Shown here: positions 54,044 to 62,511 of the stretch, piece by piece
How positions within the stretch are numbered: the stretch's first letter is position 1
Layout of the letters: each line of letters starts with the position of its first letter
NCBI RefSeq assembly: GCF_003854965.1
Contig: NZ_RQPI01000008.1
Location: 124,001 to 188,000 of the forward strand
Length of the DNA stretch: 64,000 nt
Direction: 5' to 3'
Origin: Paenibacillus rhizophilus
Lineage (GTDB): Bacteria > Bacillota > Bacilli > Paenibacillales > Paenibacillaceae
Notes under the pieces: generated by a model
Database searches by the model: none
What the model saw: only the letters and a program-made list of their open reading frames with translations
What the model was told of the DNA's origin: nothing
Made by a program: the position numbers and the translations under genes

Positions 54044-54658
54044 ATGAAAAGATGGTTTGATCTAGCCGTGTCGCTGCCGGTATTGCTCCTGTTCTCTCCC
54101 GTTATCGCGGCGACGGCGCTGCTGGTCCGTCTGAAGCTTGGCTCGCCGGTTCTGTTCAAACAGCAGAGGCCCGGGCTGCATGGCCATCCGTTCGATGTCT
54201 ATAAATTCAGGACGATGACGGATGAGCGGGATAATTCGGGACAGCTTTTGTCCGACCATATCCGCCTTACGCCGTTCGGACAGTTTCTCCGGAAATACAG
54301 CCTTGACGAGCTTCCCCAGTTGTGGAATGTGGTCAAAGGAGATATAAGCCTGGTCGGCCCGAGGCCGCTGCTTATGGACTATCTGCCGCTGTATACGGAA
54401 GAGCAGGGCAGACGTCATCTGGTCAAACCGGGGATAACCGGCTGGGCCCAGGTGAACGGACGCAACGCGATTTCCTGGGAAGAGAAATTCAAGCTGGATA
54501 CATGGTATGTCGATCACTGGAGCTTCGCTCTGGATCTGAAAATTTTGGTGTTGACCTTGCTCAAAGTAGTCAAATCGGAAGGCATCAGCAGCGGAAATCA
54601 CGTGACCATGCCTGTATTTCAGGGAGGCGTGAACAAAGAAGAAGGAGGTCGAGGTTGA
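54044..54658 (+). CDS. Priming sugar-phosphate transferase (EpsL-like, PF02397)
   Basis: A 204-residue monotopic enzyme: one N-terminal re-entrant helix ([20 protein letters not shown]) and the catalytic core [46 protein letters not shown] and GWAQVNGRN. It moves a sugar-1-phosphate (often bacillosamine- or galactose-type) from UDP to undecaprenyl phosphate and so starts repeat-unit synthesis. The ATG at 54044 is preferred over a GTG at 54035 that overlaps the preceding stop. Confidence 0.92.
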   Translation: MKRWFDLAVSLPVLLLFSPVIAATALLVRLKLGSPVLFKQQRPGLHGHPFDVYKFRTMTDERDNSGQLLSDHIRLTPFGQFLRKYSLDELPQLWNVVKGDISLVGPRPLLMDYLPLYTEEQGRRHLVKPGITGWAQVNGRNAISWEEKFKLDTWYVDHWSFALDLKILVLTLLKVVKSEGISSGNHVTMPVFQGGVNKEEGGRG

Positions 54659-55827
54659 TGATGATGGCAAAAGAACGGATATTTCTGTCCCCGCCCCATA
54701 TGAGCGGCCGGGAGCAATTTTATATCGATGAAGCGTTCGAGACGAACTGGATTGCCCCGCTCGGGCCCAATGTCGACGCCTTTGAAAGGGAGATTGCCGA
54801 ATATACCGGCGCCCTCGGAGCGGCTGCGCTGAGCTCGGGTACGGCCGCCATTCATATCGCGCTCTCCCTGCTTAATATCGGACCCGGGGACCGGGTGTTC
54901 TGCTCAAGCTTTACTTTCATAGCGAGCGCCAATCCCGTGCGTTATGTCGGGGCCGAGCCGGTCTTCATCGATTCCGAGCCGCAGACCTGGAACATGTCGC
55001 CCGAAGCGCTGGAAAGGGCCTTTGAGGACGCCGATCGGGAGGGCCGTTTGCCCAAGGCGGTCATCGTTGTTCATTTGTACGGGCAGAGCGCCAAGATGAA
55101 CGAAATCCTGGCCGTATGCAACCGGTATGAGGTGCCGGTGATCGAGGATGCCGCGGAATCGCTGGGCTCCACCTATGAAGGCAAGGCGAGCGGCACGCTC
55201 GGCAAGTTCGGCATATACTCGTTCAACGGCAATAAAATCATTACGACTTCCGGCGGAGGCATGATCGTTTCCGATGACGAAGAAGCGTTAAGCAGAGCAC
55301 GCTTCCTGGCTACACAGGCGAGAGACCAGGCGCCGCATTACCAGCACAGCGTCACGGGATATAATTACAGGCTCAGCAATCTTCTCGCGGGAGTGGGCCG
55401 GGCCCAGCTTCAGGTTCTGGAAGAGCGGATGAAGGCCAGAAGAACGATATTCGAGAACTACCGGGCGGCTTTCGGTGAACTGAAGGGCATCGAGTTCATG
55501 CCGGAACTGCCGAATACGCGTTCCAACCGGTGGCTGACCGCCCTTACCATTGACGAAGAGGAAGCCGCGGTCAAAATAAGCGATTTGCTTCAAGCGCTTG
55601 CCGCCGATAATATCGAAGCCAGACCGTTGTGGAAGCCGCTCCATCTTCAGCCGGTGTTCGAAGGCTCGCGCTTTTATCCGCACAGCGAGACGTTAAGCGT
55701 ATCCGAGCGGCTGTTCCAGTCCGGAATTTGTCTTCCTTCCGGCTCGAGCTTAAGCCTGGATCAGCAGCAGCGGGTGATTGACTGCATTCGGCGCTCGCTG
55801 GGGAAGGTGGCGAACCCTGCCCGTTAG
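54658..55827 (+). CDS. PLP-dependent sugar aminotransferase (EpsN-like, DegT/DnrJ/EryC1)
   Basis: A 389-residue aminotransferase. N-terminal FLSPPHMSGREQFYIDEAF and SSGTAAIHIALSLLNI bind the cofactor phosphate, VIEDAAESLGSTYEGK carries the Asp pairing with the pyridine, and FGIYSFNGNKIITTSGGGM carries the Schiff-base Lys. It should aminate the 4-keto sugar made by the 4,6-dehydratase. The start at 54658 overlaps the preceding stop (TGATG) and follows GAAGGAGG by nine bases. Last gene of the first EPS operon. Confidence 0.92.
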   Translation: MMMAKERIFLSPPHMSGREQFYIDEAFETNWIAPLGPNVDAFEREIAEYTGALGAAALSSGTAAIHIALSLLNIGPGDRVFCSSFTFIASANPVRYVGAEPVFIDSEPQTWNMSPEALERAFEDADREGRLPKAVIVVHLYGQSAKMNEILAVCNRYEVPVIEDAAESLGSTYEGKASGTLGKFGIYSFNGNKIITTSGGGMIVSDDEEALSRARFLATQARDQAPHYQHSVTGYNYRLSNLLAGVGRAQLQVLEERMKARRTIFENYRAAFGELKGIEFMPELPNTRSNRWLTALTIDEEEAAVKISDLLQALAADNIEARPLWKPLHLQPVFEGSRFYPHSETLSVSERLFQSGICLPSGSSLSLDQQQRVIDCIRRSLGKVANPAR

Positions 55828-55960
55828 GCGCCCGGACTTCCGGCCGGTTCCCGCTGTTCGCGAATCCGGAACCGGCTGAATCGGGAACTTGCATGGATTA
55901 CCGCCGTGACCGGAGCATTTGGCCAACATGTGGTTCGGCACGAGCTGCAGTGAGGCGATG

Positions 55961-56005
55961 AACCAAACGAACCCAACGAACCAAACGAACCCAAACGAAC
56001 CAAAT
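55961..56005. repeat. Imperfect tandem repeat of a CCAAACGAA unit
   Basis: About four and a half copies of AACCAAACGAACC-type units (9-10 bp with small length changes) lie in a row after the aminotransferase gene. Confidence 0.7.
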
Positions 56006-56278
56006 AATTCAAAAACCTGAAATTGTACATCTTTTGTCGGACTTGGAGCTTTCACTGGATGGGATGCCTACAAAAATACAGTTATTTCCGGTTCAACTCT
56101 CCAATTCAGCCGGAAAATCCTGAAATTCCTGCGCCATAGCCGGTTTTTCCCGCTAACTCTCGTTTCTGCTCGAAAAAACCTGCACTTTCGCCGTTTTGCA
56201 ACAGGAGACCTAAACTAATCCGTAACCAACGGGATCCTTGCGGTGGGGCCCCCAACGGGAACTTGAGGCTCGGCCGCC

Positions 56279-56332
56279 CCGCGCAACCCCGCCGCTCCGC
56301 GCATCCCCGCCGCTCCGCGCATCCCCGCCGCT
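56279..56332. repeat. Three copies of an 18-bp G+C-rich tandem repeat
   Basis: CCGCGCATCCCCGCCGCT is present twice exactly (56297-56314 and 56315-56332) and once with changes (56279-56296). It abuts the 3' end of the leftward acetyltransferase gene. Confidence 0.8.
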
Positions 56333-56338
56333 ACAAAT

Positions 56339-56998
56339 CTACAAATACCGCTCGCCCGCGGCGCGCGATCTTGCGACGGCGGCAGGCGTTCCGTAGGCCA
56401 CGGCGTACCCGCCGATATCGTTAAGCACGGTGGCCCCCGCCCCAATTACGGTATGCTCTCCCACGCGAACGGAGTGAATGACGTTCGCCCCCAGAGAGAG
56501 AACGCTGTATTCGCCGATCGTCACGTTCCCGCCCGTCGTGGCGCCCGGAGCCAGGGTGGCATAATCCCCGACCTGGCTGTCATGATCGACCGATGCCTTC
56601 GGATACAGCACGCAGTGTTCGCCGATGACCGTGTCGCTGTTAACGACAGCCCCCGCCATCACAACGGTGCCTTGTCCCAGTACGGCTCCCCTGGCGATCC
56701 AGGCACCCGGATGGACAGCCGTAACGAAGGGGAAATCCGGGCAGAGGGAAGAGATGCGGTCGACGATGCCTGCCCGGCCCCAGTTATCTCCGATGGCGAC
56801 GATGCAGCCGTCTATTTCCTCCCGGTGCTCCAAAAGATATTGTTCGTTTCCGAGAATCCGGTATCCATAAACTTCGGAGCCGGCGGCCTTGTAGCTGTCG
56901 AGCAGCCCGGCGATCCGGTACTGTCCTTCCCGCTCAATGGCATCAATAACCGCTTTGGCATGCCCTCCCGCTCCGAATACGACGATGTTTTTCTTCAA
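56339..56998 (-). CDS. Sugar O-/N-acetyltransferase (EpsM/NeuD/PglD-like)
   Basis: A 219-residue protein: an N-terminal Rossmann-like domain (IVVFGAGGHAKAVIDAIE) followed by a left-handed beta-helix with hexapeptide repeats (GTVVMAGAVVNSDTVIGEH, GATTGGNVTIGEYSVLSLGA). His in the VDHDSQVGDYATLAPG segment is the catalytic base in PglD. It should acetylate the 4-amino sugar made by the aminotransferase, completing a bacillosamine-type pathway. Unlike the Bacillus operon, the gene is on the opposite strand between the two EPS operons. Start is TTG at 56998 behind AAAGGGGG. Confidence 0.9.
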   Translation of the reverse strand: MKKNIVVFGAGGHAKAVIDAIEREGQYRIAGLLDSYKAAGSEVYGYRILGNEQYLLEHREEIDGCIVAIGDNWGRAGIVDRISSLCPDFPFVTAVHPGAWIARGAVLGQGTVVMAGAVVNSDTVIGEHCVLYPKASVDHDSQVGDYATLAPGATTGGNVTIGEYSVLSLGANVIHSVRVGEHTVIGAGATVLNDIGGYAVAYGTPAAVARSRAAGERYL

Positions 56999-57078
56999 AC
57001 CTCAGTCCCCCTTTCTGTTTTCAATATAGCATACCGCCAACGATCCCGGATCAATTTATAGTTTTTGCAACTTAACAA

Positions 57079-57132
57079 TTGACAACTTTCAGGCAGGAGT
57101 GTTACGCTTTACTTGTGTTCGTTAAATAGAAC
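57079..57132 (+). promoter_or_regulatory. Promoter and SinR-like dyad of the second EPS operon
   Basis: TTGACA (57079-57084) with a weak TACGCT -10 box (57103-57108, 18-bp spacer) is followed by GTTCGTTAAATAGAAC (57117-57132), a 7-2-7 dyad with one mismatch in each half. The site would sit at about +3 to +18. Confidence 0.5.
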
Positions 57133-57148
57133 AAAAACGATGATTTTT

Positions 57149-57202
57149 GTTCGCTGTGTTCTCGTTCGTAATGTTCTCGTTCGCTATGCTCTCGATAGTA
57201 AG
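57149..57202 (+). repeat. Tandem 15-bp repeats between operator and start codon
   Basis: GTTCTCGTTCGTAAT (57158-57172), GTTCTCGTTCGCTAT (57173-57187) and a weaker third copy (57188-57202), preceded by a partial copy (57149-57157). Each good copy begins with GTTCTCG, one base away from the GTTCTYT half-site. Confidence 0.65.
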
Positions 57203-57212
57203 GAGATATCCC

Positions 57213-58394
57213 ATGGGAAATCTATTTGCGCTGAAGACGGAAGTTCTGTCAACCGAAATGCGACTTCTGCTGGCGCTTCTCGCGGCGGAGAAGACCTGGG
57301 ACTTGCCGGACCGCTTCCCGGACCTGTTCCGCACGGCGGATTGGGAGGAGTTTGTAAAGCTCGCGCTGCATCACCGCGTATATCCCAATCTCTATCCCAA
57401 GATGAAAAATCTGGAGGAGGATGCAGTGCCCGCCGAAGTGATCGGCTGCCTGTATGCGCACTACAGCCGAAACACGTTTCAGATGCTTCATTTAAGCGCT
57501 GAAATGGAATTTCTCGACGGAGAGCTGGCCCGGAGAAATATCCGCGCACTCTTTCTGAAGGGGCCTGTTATTGCCAAGGATCTGTATGGGGATATCTCCC
57601 TGCGGACCTCCTGCGATCTGGATCTCCTGATCCCGATGTCTGAACTGTCCGGTGCGGAAACGATGCTGTCCAGTCTGGGGTATATCAAGGACGATTATAT
57701 CCATACCGTTCTGAACGATTGGAAGTGGCGGCATCACCACACGACCTTCACCCATCCGAAAAAGGGCGTCAAGGTGGAGCTTCATTGGAGGCTGAATCCG
57801 GCTCCTTCCGGAGAACCCGATTTCGAGGAGCTGTGGGGACGAAGACGCCTAAGCAAGCTGACCAGCCGGCCGGTTGCCTATTTGGGGAAGGAAGACCTGT
57901 TCCTGTTTCTGGTTTCCCACGGGGCTCGGCACGGATGGTCGAGACTGCGGTGGCTGCTGGATATTAAACAGCTGCTGCTTCAGCGGCCGGATGCCGGCAA
58001 GCTGACCGCTCTGCTTCGCAAGTACCGCTATTACCACGTCGGCGGACAGGCGCTGACCTTGGCCCGGGGATTGCTGGACGCCGAGATCGCAGGTGACCTT
58101 GGGCGCATGGAGCGCGCTCCGAAATCGCGGGCGATGGCGCAGGCGGCGATGTTCTATCTGGAACGGATGGTTAATCTGCATTCTCTCCCCGTTCCCGAGG
58201 ATGTGGCCTCCTATCACAAGCGGCATCAATTCGCGTTGTTTGCGCCGGTTCAGAAGCTCGTGTTCATCCTGAGCTTTCTCTTTCCCTACCCGGAGGATGC
58301 GGAGACGCTGCCGCTGCCCAAACCGCTGCATTTCTTGTATGTTCCGCTTCGGCCCTTTTTATGGGCCTGGAGGAAGAGCAAACGCTTTACCTGA
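57213..58394 (+). CDS. Nucleotidyltransferase-fold protein (PF14907 type)
   Basis: A 393-residue protein. The centre holds IRALFLKGPVIAKDLYGDIS followed by TSCDLDLLIPMSELSGAE, the conserved G-P...D-x-D-L pattern of the NTP_transf_5 family, and then HHHTTFTHPKKGVKVELHW. Members occur in Bacillales lasso-peptide clusters beside HprK-type kinases, where they modify the phosphorylated peptide, and in polysaccharide loci. Here it opens the second EPS operon, 20 kb from the RiPP genes. The ATG at 57213 follows AAGGAG by seven bases; a longer frame runs into the repeats. Confidence 0.75.
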   Translation: MGNLFALKTEVLSTEMRLLLALLAAEKTWDLPDRFPDLFRTADWEEFVKLALHHRVYPNLYPKMKNLEEDAVPAEVIGCLYAHYSRNTFQMLHLSAEMEFLDGELARRNIRALFLKGPVIAKDLYGDISLRTSCDLDLLIPMSELSGAETMLSSLGYIKDDYIHTVLNDWKWRHHHTTFTHPKKGVKVELHWRLNPAPSGEPDFEELWGRRRLSKLTSRPVAYLGKEDLFLFLVSHGARHGWSRLRWLLDIKQLLLQRPDAGKLTALLRKYRYYHVGGQALTLARGLLDAEIAGDLGRMERAPKSRAMAQAAMFYLERMVNLHSLPVPEDVASYHKRHQFALFAPVQKLVFILSFLFPYPEDAETLPLPKPLHFLYVPLRPFLWAWRKSKRFT

Positions 58395-58427
58395 TTCAGC
58401 TTCGACACTTACCGAAGGGGGATGAGC

Positions 58428-59078
58428 ATGGGGATGATTGGAAAAGTGCTGAAGACGGTCTACAGGCAGTACCGCGAACGGGGCTTGTTAAGTACGCTGG
58501 CCATGAACCTGTCTCATTTCATCGGATTTGTGCGGGGGCTGTTCTATAAGCTGATCTATTTCGGCAGCATTTCATATGCCCCGTTCTCCATGCAGGGCAA
58601 CAGCACGATCGAGATCTTCAACAGGAAATCCAGACTGAAGCTCGGCAGCTTCGTATTTATCCGCAAGAATGTCAGCATCCGTCTGGATCACGGCGGCGAG
58701 CTGAGCCTGGGGGATAAAACGTTCATCAACGATAACTGTACGATCAACTGCGTTCACCGCATCACGATCGGCGATTATGTAAAAATCGCCCCGAATGTCT
58801 GCATCAACGATCATGACCATAATTATAAGCCGGATTCGGAAAGCCATCTGCTTCAGGATGAGGTCATTATCGGCAGCCATGTATGGATCGGGGCGAATAC
58901 GGTGATTTTGCGGGGAACCGTGATTGGCGACCATTCGGTGGTTGCGGCCGGGAGCGTGGTCAAAGGGACAGTGCCGCCGTACACCTTGTTCCTTAACAAG
59001 CGGGAGAACAGCTATAAAGAAATTGCAGGGGCGAACGTATTCGCTATGGCGCCTGCCGTATCGGGGGGACAGCCTTGA
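58428..59078 (+). CDS. Acyltransferase with left-handed beta-helix (WbbJ/LbH type)
   Basis: A 216-residue protein. After a helical N-terminus it has the hexapeptide-repeat beta-helix: LKLGSFVFIRKNVSIRLDHG, FINDNCTINCVHRITIGDYV, ICINDHDHNYK with the catalytic His, then VIIGSHVWIGANTVILRGTV and IGDHSVVAAGSVVKG. Such enzymes O-acetylate sugars of surface polymers. The ATG at 58428 is spaced six bases after GAAGGGGG; the one at 58422 abuts it. The next gene overlaps by four bases. Confidence 0.88.
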   Translation: MGMIGKVLKTVYRQYRERGLLSTLAMNLSHFIGFVRGLFYKLIYFGSISYAPFSMQGNSTIEIFNRKSRLKLGSFVFIRKNVSIRLDHGGELSLGDKTFINDNCTINCVHRITIGDYVKIAPNVCINDHDHNYKPDSESHLLQDEVIIGSHVWIGANTVILRGTVIGDHSVVAAGSVVKGTVPPYTLFLNKRENSYKEIAGANVFAMAPAVSGGQP

Positions 59079-60271
59079 AGAAGAACATCCTCATATCCGT
59101 GTACGATCTGGAAATCGGCGGAATCGAACGAAGTCTGATCAATATGCTGGAAGCTTTCGATTACGAGCGTTACGAGGTCGATCTGCTCGTCTTCCGTCAC
59201 CAGGGAGACTTTATGGCGATGATCCCCCGGGCTGTAAATCTGCTGCCTGAAATGAAGCCGTATACGGCACTCCGAAAGTCGCTCCGGCAGTGTCTTGCGG
59301 ACGGAAGCTATATCGCCGCGGGAGTGCGGCTGATCTCGAAGGCCCTGGCCCGCACCCGGGCTATGCGAAGAAGGCTGAACGAAGGTCCCGGCTATATCCA
59401 GATGCAGTGGGAGGCCAGGCTGTCTTCGTATTATTTTCCCAACTTACGGAAAACGTATGATCTGGTCATCAGCAACGGCTGGCCGCATGACATCGCCCTC
59501 AAAAAGGTAAAAGCGCGCAAAAAGCTCGCCTGGATTCATACGGATTACAGCAAGCTGGAAATCGACAACAGGATGGATCTCAAGGTGTGGCGGGAGTTCG
59601 ATTACATCGCTTCCATCTCAAACGACTGTACCGCCTCTTTTATAAGTACATATCCTGAGCTCCGCCCCAAAATTGTCCAGATCGAAAATATTATCTCGCC
59701 CGAATTCATCAGGAAGATGTCCGCTGCGGAAGATGCGCCCGAGGTTACGAACACGTTTAACGTAATGTCTGTCGGCCGGCTATCCTATGTCAAGGGTTAC
59801 GACATGGCCGTTCAGGCTTTGAAGACGCTGCACGACCGCGGGATGACCGACATCCGGTGGTATGTGATCGGATATGGAGGCTATGAGCAGGAGCTGAAGG
59901 AGCAGATCGCCCGAAACGAACTGGAGGAGAACTTCATCCTTTTGGGCAAAAAATTAAATCCCTATCCCTATATCAAAAGATGCGACGTGTACGTCCAGCC
60001 ATCCCGCTATGAAGGGAAAGCCATAACGATTACGGAAGCGCAGATTCTGGGCAAGCCCGTCATCATCACGAATTACCCCACGGCGCCAAGCCAGGTGACG
60101 GACGGAGTGGACGGAAGAATCTGCGAGCTCAGTCCGGACGGGATTGCGGAAGCCGTTCAAAGCCTGTACCAAAGCCGCGAGACGAGAAACGTCCTCATTC
60201 ATAATCTTAAAGATAAAAACTACAGCAACAGCTATGAATTGAACAAACTTTATGAGCTGATCCCTTCCTAA
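59075..60271 (+). CDS. Glycosyltransferase, GT4, with N-terminal GIERSL motif
   Basis: A 398-residue GT-B enzyme starting at TTG with KKNILISVYDLEIGGIERSL. Donor-domain motifs: NVMSVGRLSYVKGYDMAVQA, YVIGYGGYEQELKEQI, and PSRYEGKAITITEAQILGKP with the E-x7-E pair. It resembles the later GT4 enzymes of the same operon, so the group probably arose by duplication. Start overlaps the acetyltransferase stop (TTGA). Confidence 0.88.
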   Translation: MKKNILISVYDLEIGGIERSLINMLEAFDYERYEVDLLVFRHQGDFMAMIPRAVNLLPEMKPYTALRKSLRQCLADGSYIAAGVRLISKALARTRAMRRRLNEGPGYIQMQWEARLSSYYFPNLRKTYDLVISNGWPHDIALKKVKARKKLAWIHTDYSKLEIDNRMDLKVWREFDYIASISNDCTASFISTYPELRPKIVQIENIISPEFIRKMSAAEDAPEVTNTFNVMSVGRLSYVKGYDMAVQALKTLHDRGMTDIRWYVIGYGGYEQELKEQIARNELEENFILLGKKLNPYPYIKRCDVYVQPSRYEGKAITITEAQILGKPVIITNYPTAPSQVTDGVDGRICELSPDGIAEAVQSLYQSRETRNVLIHNLKDKNYSNSYELNKLYELIPS

Positions 60272-60298
60272 ATTAACACGAAGGAGCCGCCTAAACCT

Positions 60299-61330
60299 AT
60301 GAGTGTTAAAGTGAGCGTTATTATTCCGGTGTATAATGCGGGCTCCCATCTTAGAGAATGCATAGAATCTCTGATGAAGCAGACGCTCGGAGAGTGCGAG
60401 TTTATTTTTGTGAATGACGGGTCTACGGATGACAGCAGAGCGATTATAGAAGAACATCTTCCGCTTGACCCGAGAATTCGATTCATCAATCAGGAAAATG
60501 AGGGAGTCAGCATCGCGCGCAATGCGGGCCTTAAGGCAGCCGGCGGACAATATATCGGGTTCGTGGATGCCGACGACACCGTGGAACCCGATATGTTCGA
60601 GGTGTTATATAACGGAGCCATTCAATGGGGCTGCGATGCCGTCATTTCCGATTTTGCAAGCAGCGCAGGTTCTCATCGTATCGTTACGAGTTTTCCGCTG
60701 CCCCGAAACGTAAAGCTTGACCGGGAATATATCCGGGGGCAGCTGCTGCCCGAATTTATCAAATCGGATGTACTCAATTCCGTTTGGAACAAGCTGTACA
60801 AGGCGGAGGTTGTCAAAGGCAACCGGGTCGCTTTTCCCGCAAAAGTTTCGCTGGGGGAGGACGGAACCTTTAATGTCCTTTTTTTCAGCGGGGCGGACAG
60901 TGCGGTATACATCGATTATTGCGGGTATCACTACAAAGAAACGGCAGGCAGCGCTACCCGGAATATAGCGGAGAAGGATTATTTCGCCAGGGCGGTTCAG
61001 GTTTATGAAGCCCGGCTGCCGCAGATCTATACGGGCCTGCTTGACGGGAAGAAAATTGCCGAACTGAAATCGGAGAAGCTGATCAATACGGTGATGTCCA
61101 TCATTCACCTATATTTCGAGCCTTCCCGGGAGATGGGGCTGCGCCAAAGATACAAGTATATCAGGGACATGATCGGCAGCCGAACCGTGAGGGAAGCACT
61201 GCCCATCTATTTGGAGAATCATTTCAGCAACTCGGACCGGTACCGGAGAATGCTGCTTGGAATGATCCGAAGAAAAGTCGTGCCAGGCTTATATTTAGCA
61301 ACTGCATACAGCAGAATGCGAAACAGATAA
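60299..61330 (+). CDS. Glycosyltransferase family 2
   Basis: A 343-residue GT-A enzyme: VSVIIPVYNAGSHLRECIES, VNDGSTDDSRAI, and the metal-binding FVDADDTVEPDMFE are intact. The C-terminal half (NSVWNKLYKAEVVKG, SLGEDGTFNVLFF) matches capsular GT2 enzymes of the EpsJ type. AAGGAGCCGCCTAAACCT precedes the ATG. Member of the second EPS operon; donor and acceptor unknown. Confidence 0.88.
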   Translation: MSVKVSVIIPVYNAGSHLRECIESLMKQTLGECEFIFVNDGSTDDSRAIIEEHLPLDPRIRFINQENEGVSIARNAGLKAAGGQYIGFVDADDTVEPDMFEVLYNGAIQWGCDAVISDFASSAGSHRIVTSFPLPRNVKLDREYIRGQLLPEFIKSDVLNSVWNKLYKAEVVKGNRVAFPAKVSLGEDGTFNVLFFSGADSAVYIDYCGYHYKETAGSATRNIAEKDYFARAVQVYEARLPQIYTGLLDGKKIAELKSEKLINTVMSIIHLYFEPSREMGLRQRYKYIRDMIGSRTVREALPIYLENHFSNSDRYRRMLLGMIRRKVVPGLYLATAYSRMRNR

Positions 61331-61345
61331 CGAGGAGGCGGAGCC

Positions 61346-62503
61346 ATGAAGATCATGATGTTTTTACATGGTGGGAGTTTAAACAGGGGATGCGAGGCGA
61401 TTGTACGCTCCTCCACCACCATCATCAAGGAGAAAATCAATGATTCCCAAGTCTATCTGGCCTCGAACCGGCCGGAAAGCGACCGGGTGATCACGGCTCT
61501 GGACGGGATTTACGACGGGTCTGACAAGACGATCAGGAAGTACTCGTATGACTGGCTCCTGTCCTCGTTTAAAGTGAAATTTTTTAAAGATGAATCCTTT
61601 ATTTTCGGCAAAATCCATCACAACATTATTAAGCATATCCACGATATGGATGTCTATCTCTCGATTGGCGGGGACAACTACTGCTATGGCGAGCAGCCGG
61701 GGTGGTATGAAATTGACCGGAGAGTCAAGGAGGAGGGCAAGAAGCTTGTCCTGTGGGGCTGCTCCATCGGAGAGGAGGATATGACCGCTCTGAAATTGGA
61801 GGATCTGAAAAGATTTGATCTGATCCTGGCCCGCGAATCGCTGACCTATGACATGCTGAGGGGCAAGGGACTGCACAATGTCCGTTTATGCGCCGATCCG
61901 GCTTTTACGATGGAAAAAGAAGAGCTGCCCTTGCCCGAAGGCTGGCAGACCGGAAATACGGTCGGCTTCAACTTCAGCCCGCTGGTGATGAACCGCAACA
62001 AGCAATCCGGTACAGCCGCCCGGGAGCTGCTCAACCACATTTTGGACACTACAGATATGACGATCGCCCTCACTCCCCATGTTATCGAGAACGGGAATAA
62101 TGATTATGAGGTATTGAAGCAATACTTCGAGGAATTTAAGCATACTGGCCGGGTGATCCTGCTGCCTGATCATCTAACAGCCATCCAGTATAAAGGTTAT
62201 ATCGCGAGAATGAGATTTTTCATCGGAGCCCGGACCCATGCCACGATAGCCGCTTATTCCAATTTGGTGCCGACCATGGTACTGGGCTACAGCGTGAAGT
62301 CGAAGGGCATCTCCAAAGATATTTTCGGCGAGGAGAAGCTGGTGCTCGGGATCGAGGAAATATCCAGCGGAGCCAAGCTGATTCATAAATTTGACGAAAT
62401 GCTGAGAGAAGAGGACCGGATCAGGCACGCCTTGCAGAAGTCCATTCCCCAAATCAAAGCCATGTCATACAAAGCCGTCGATTATTTAAAAGAACTGGCG
62501 TGA
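61346..62503 (+). CDS. Polysaccharide pyruvyl transferase
   Basis: A 385-residue enzyme of the PS_pyruv_trans family: IMMFLHGGSLNRGCEAIVRS at the N-terminus (G-x-x-N-x-G-x-E loop), VYLSIGGDNYCYG, KKLVLWGCSIGEEDM and a C-terminal FFIGARTHATIAAYSNLVPT with the conserved Arg-x-His. It adds a ketal-linked pyruvate to sugar residues of the EPS. Pyruvylated polymer is what SLH domains bind in some Firmicutes, which may connect this gene with the SLH beta-helix protein. GGAGGCGGAGCC precedes the ATG. Confidence 0.9.
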   Translation: MKIMMFLHGGSLNRGCEAIVRSSTTIIKEKINDSQVYLASNRPESDRVITALDGIYDGSDKTIRKYSYDWLLSSFKVKFFKDESFIFGKIHHNIIKHIHDMDVYLSIGGDNYCYGEQPGWYEIDRRVKEEGKKLVLWGCSIGEEDMTALKLEDLKRFDLILARESLTYDMLRGKGLHNVRLCADPAFTMEKEELPLPEGWQTGNTVGFNFSPLVMNRNKQSGTAARELLNHILDTTDMTIALTPHVIENGNNDYEVLKQYFEEFKHTGRVILLPDHLTAIQYKGYIARMRFFIGARTHATIAAYSNLVPTMVLGYSVKSKGISKDIFGEEKLVLGIEEISSGAKLIHKFDEMLREEDRIRHALQKSIPQIKAMSYKAVDYLKELA

Positions 62504-62511
62504 GGCCCGTT

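Larger units (their letters stand above)
55828..56338. other. Intergenic region with repeats, no gene
   Basis: About 510 bases between convergent genes. It contains an imperfect 10-bp repeat (55961-56005), a stretch with recurring CCGGAAA/CCGGTTT elements (56085-56200) that could be a dispersed intergenic repeat, and an 18-bp tandem repeat (56279-56332). No frame with a binding site is seen. Confidence 0.6.
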
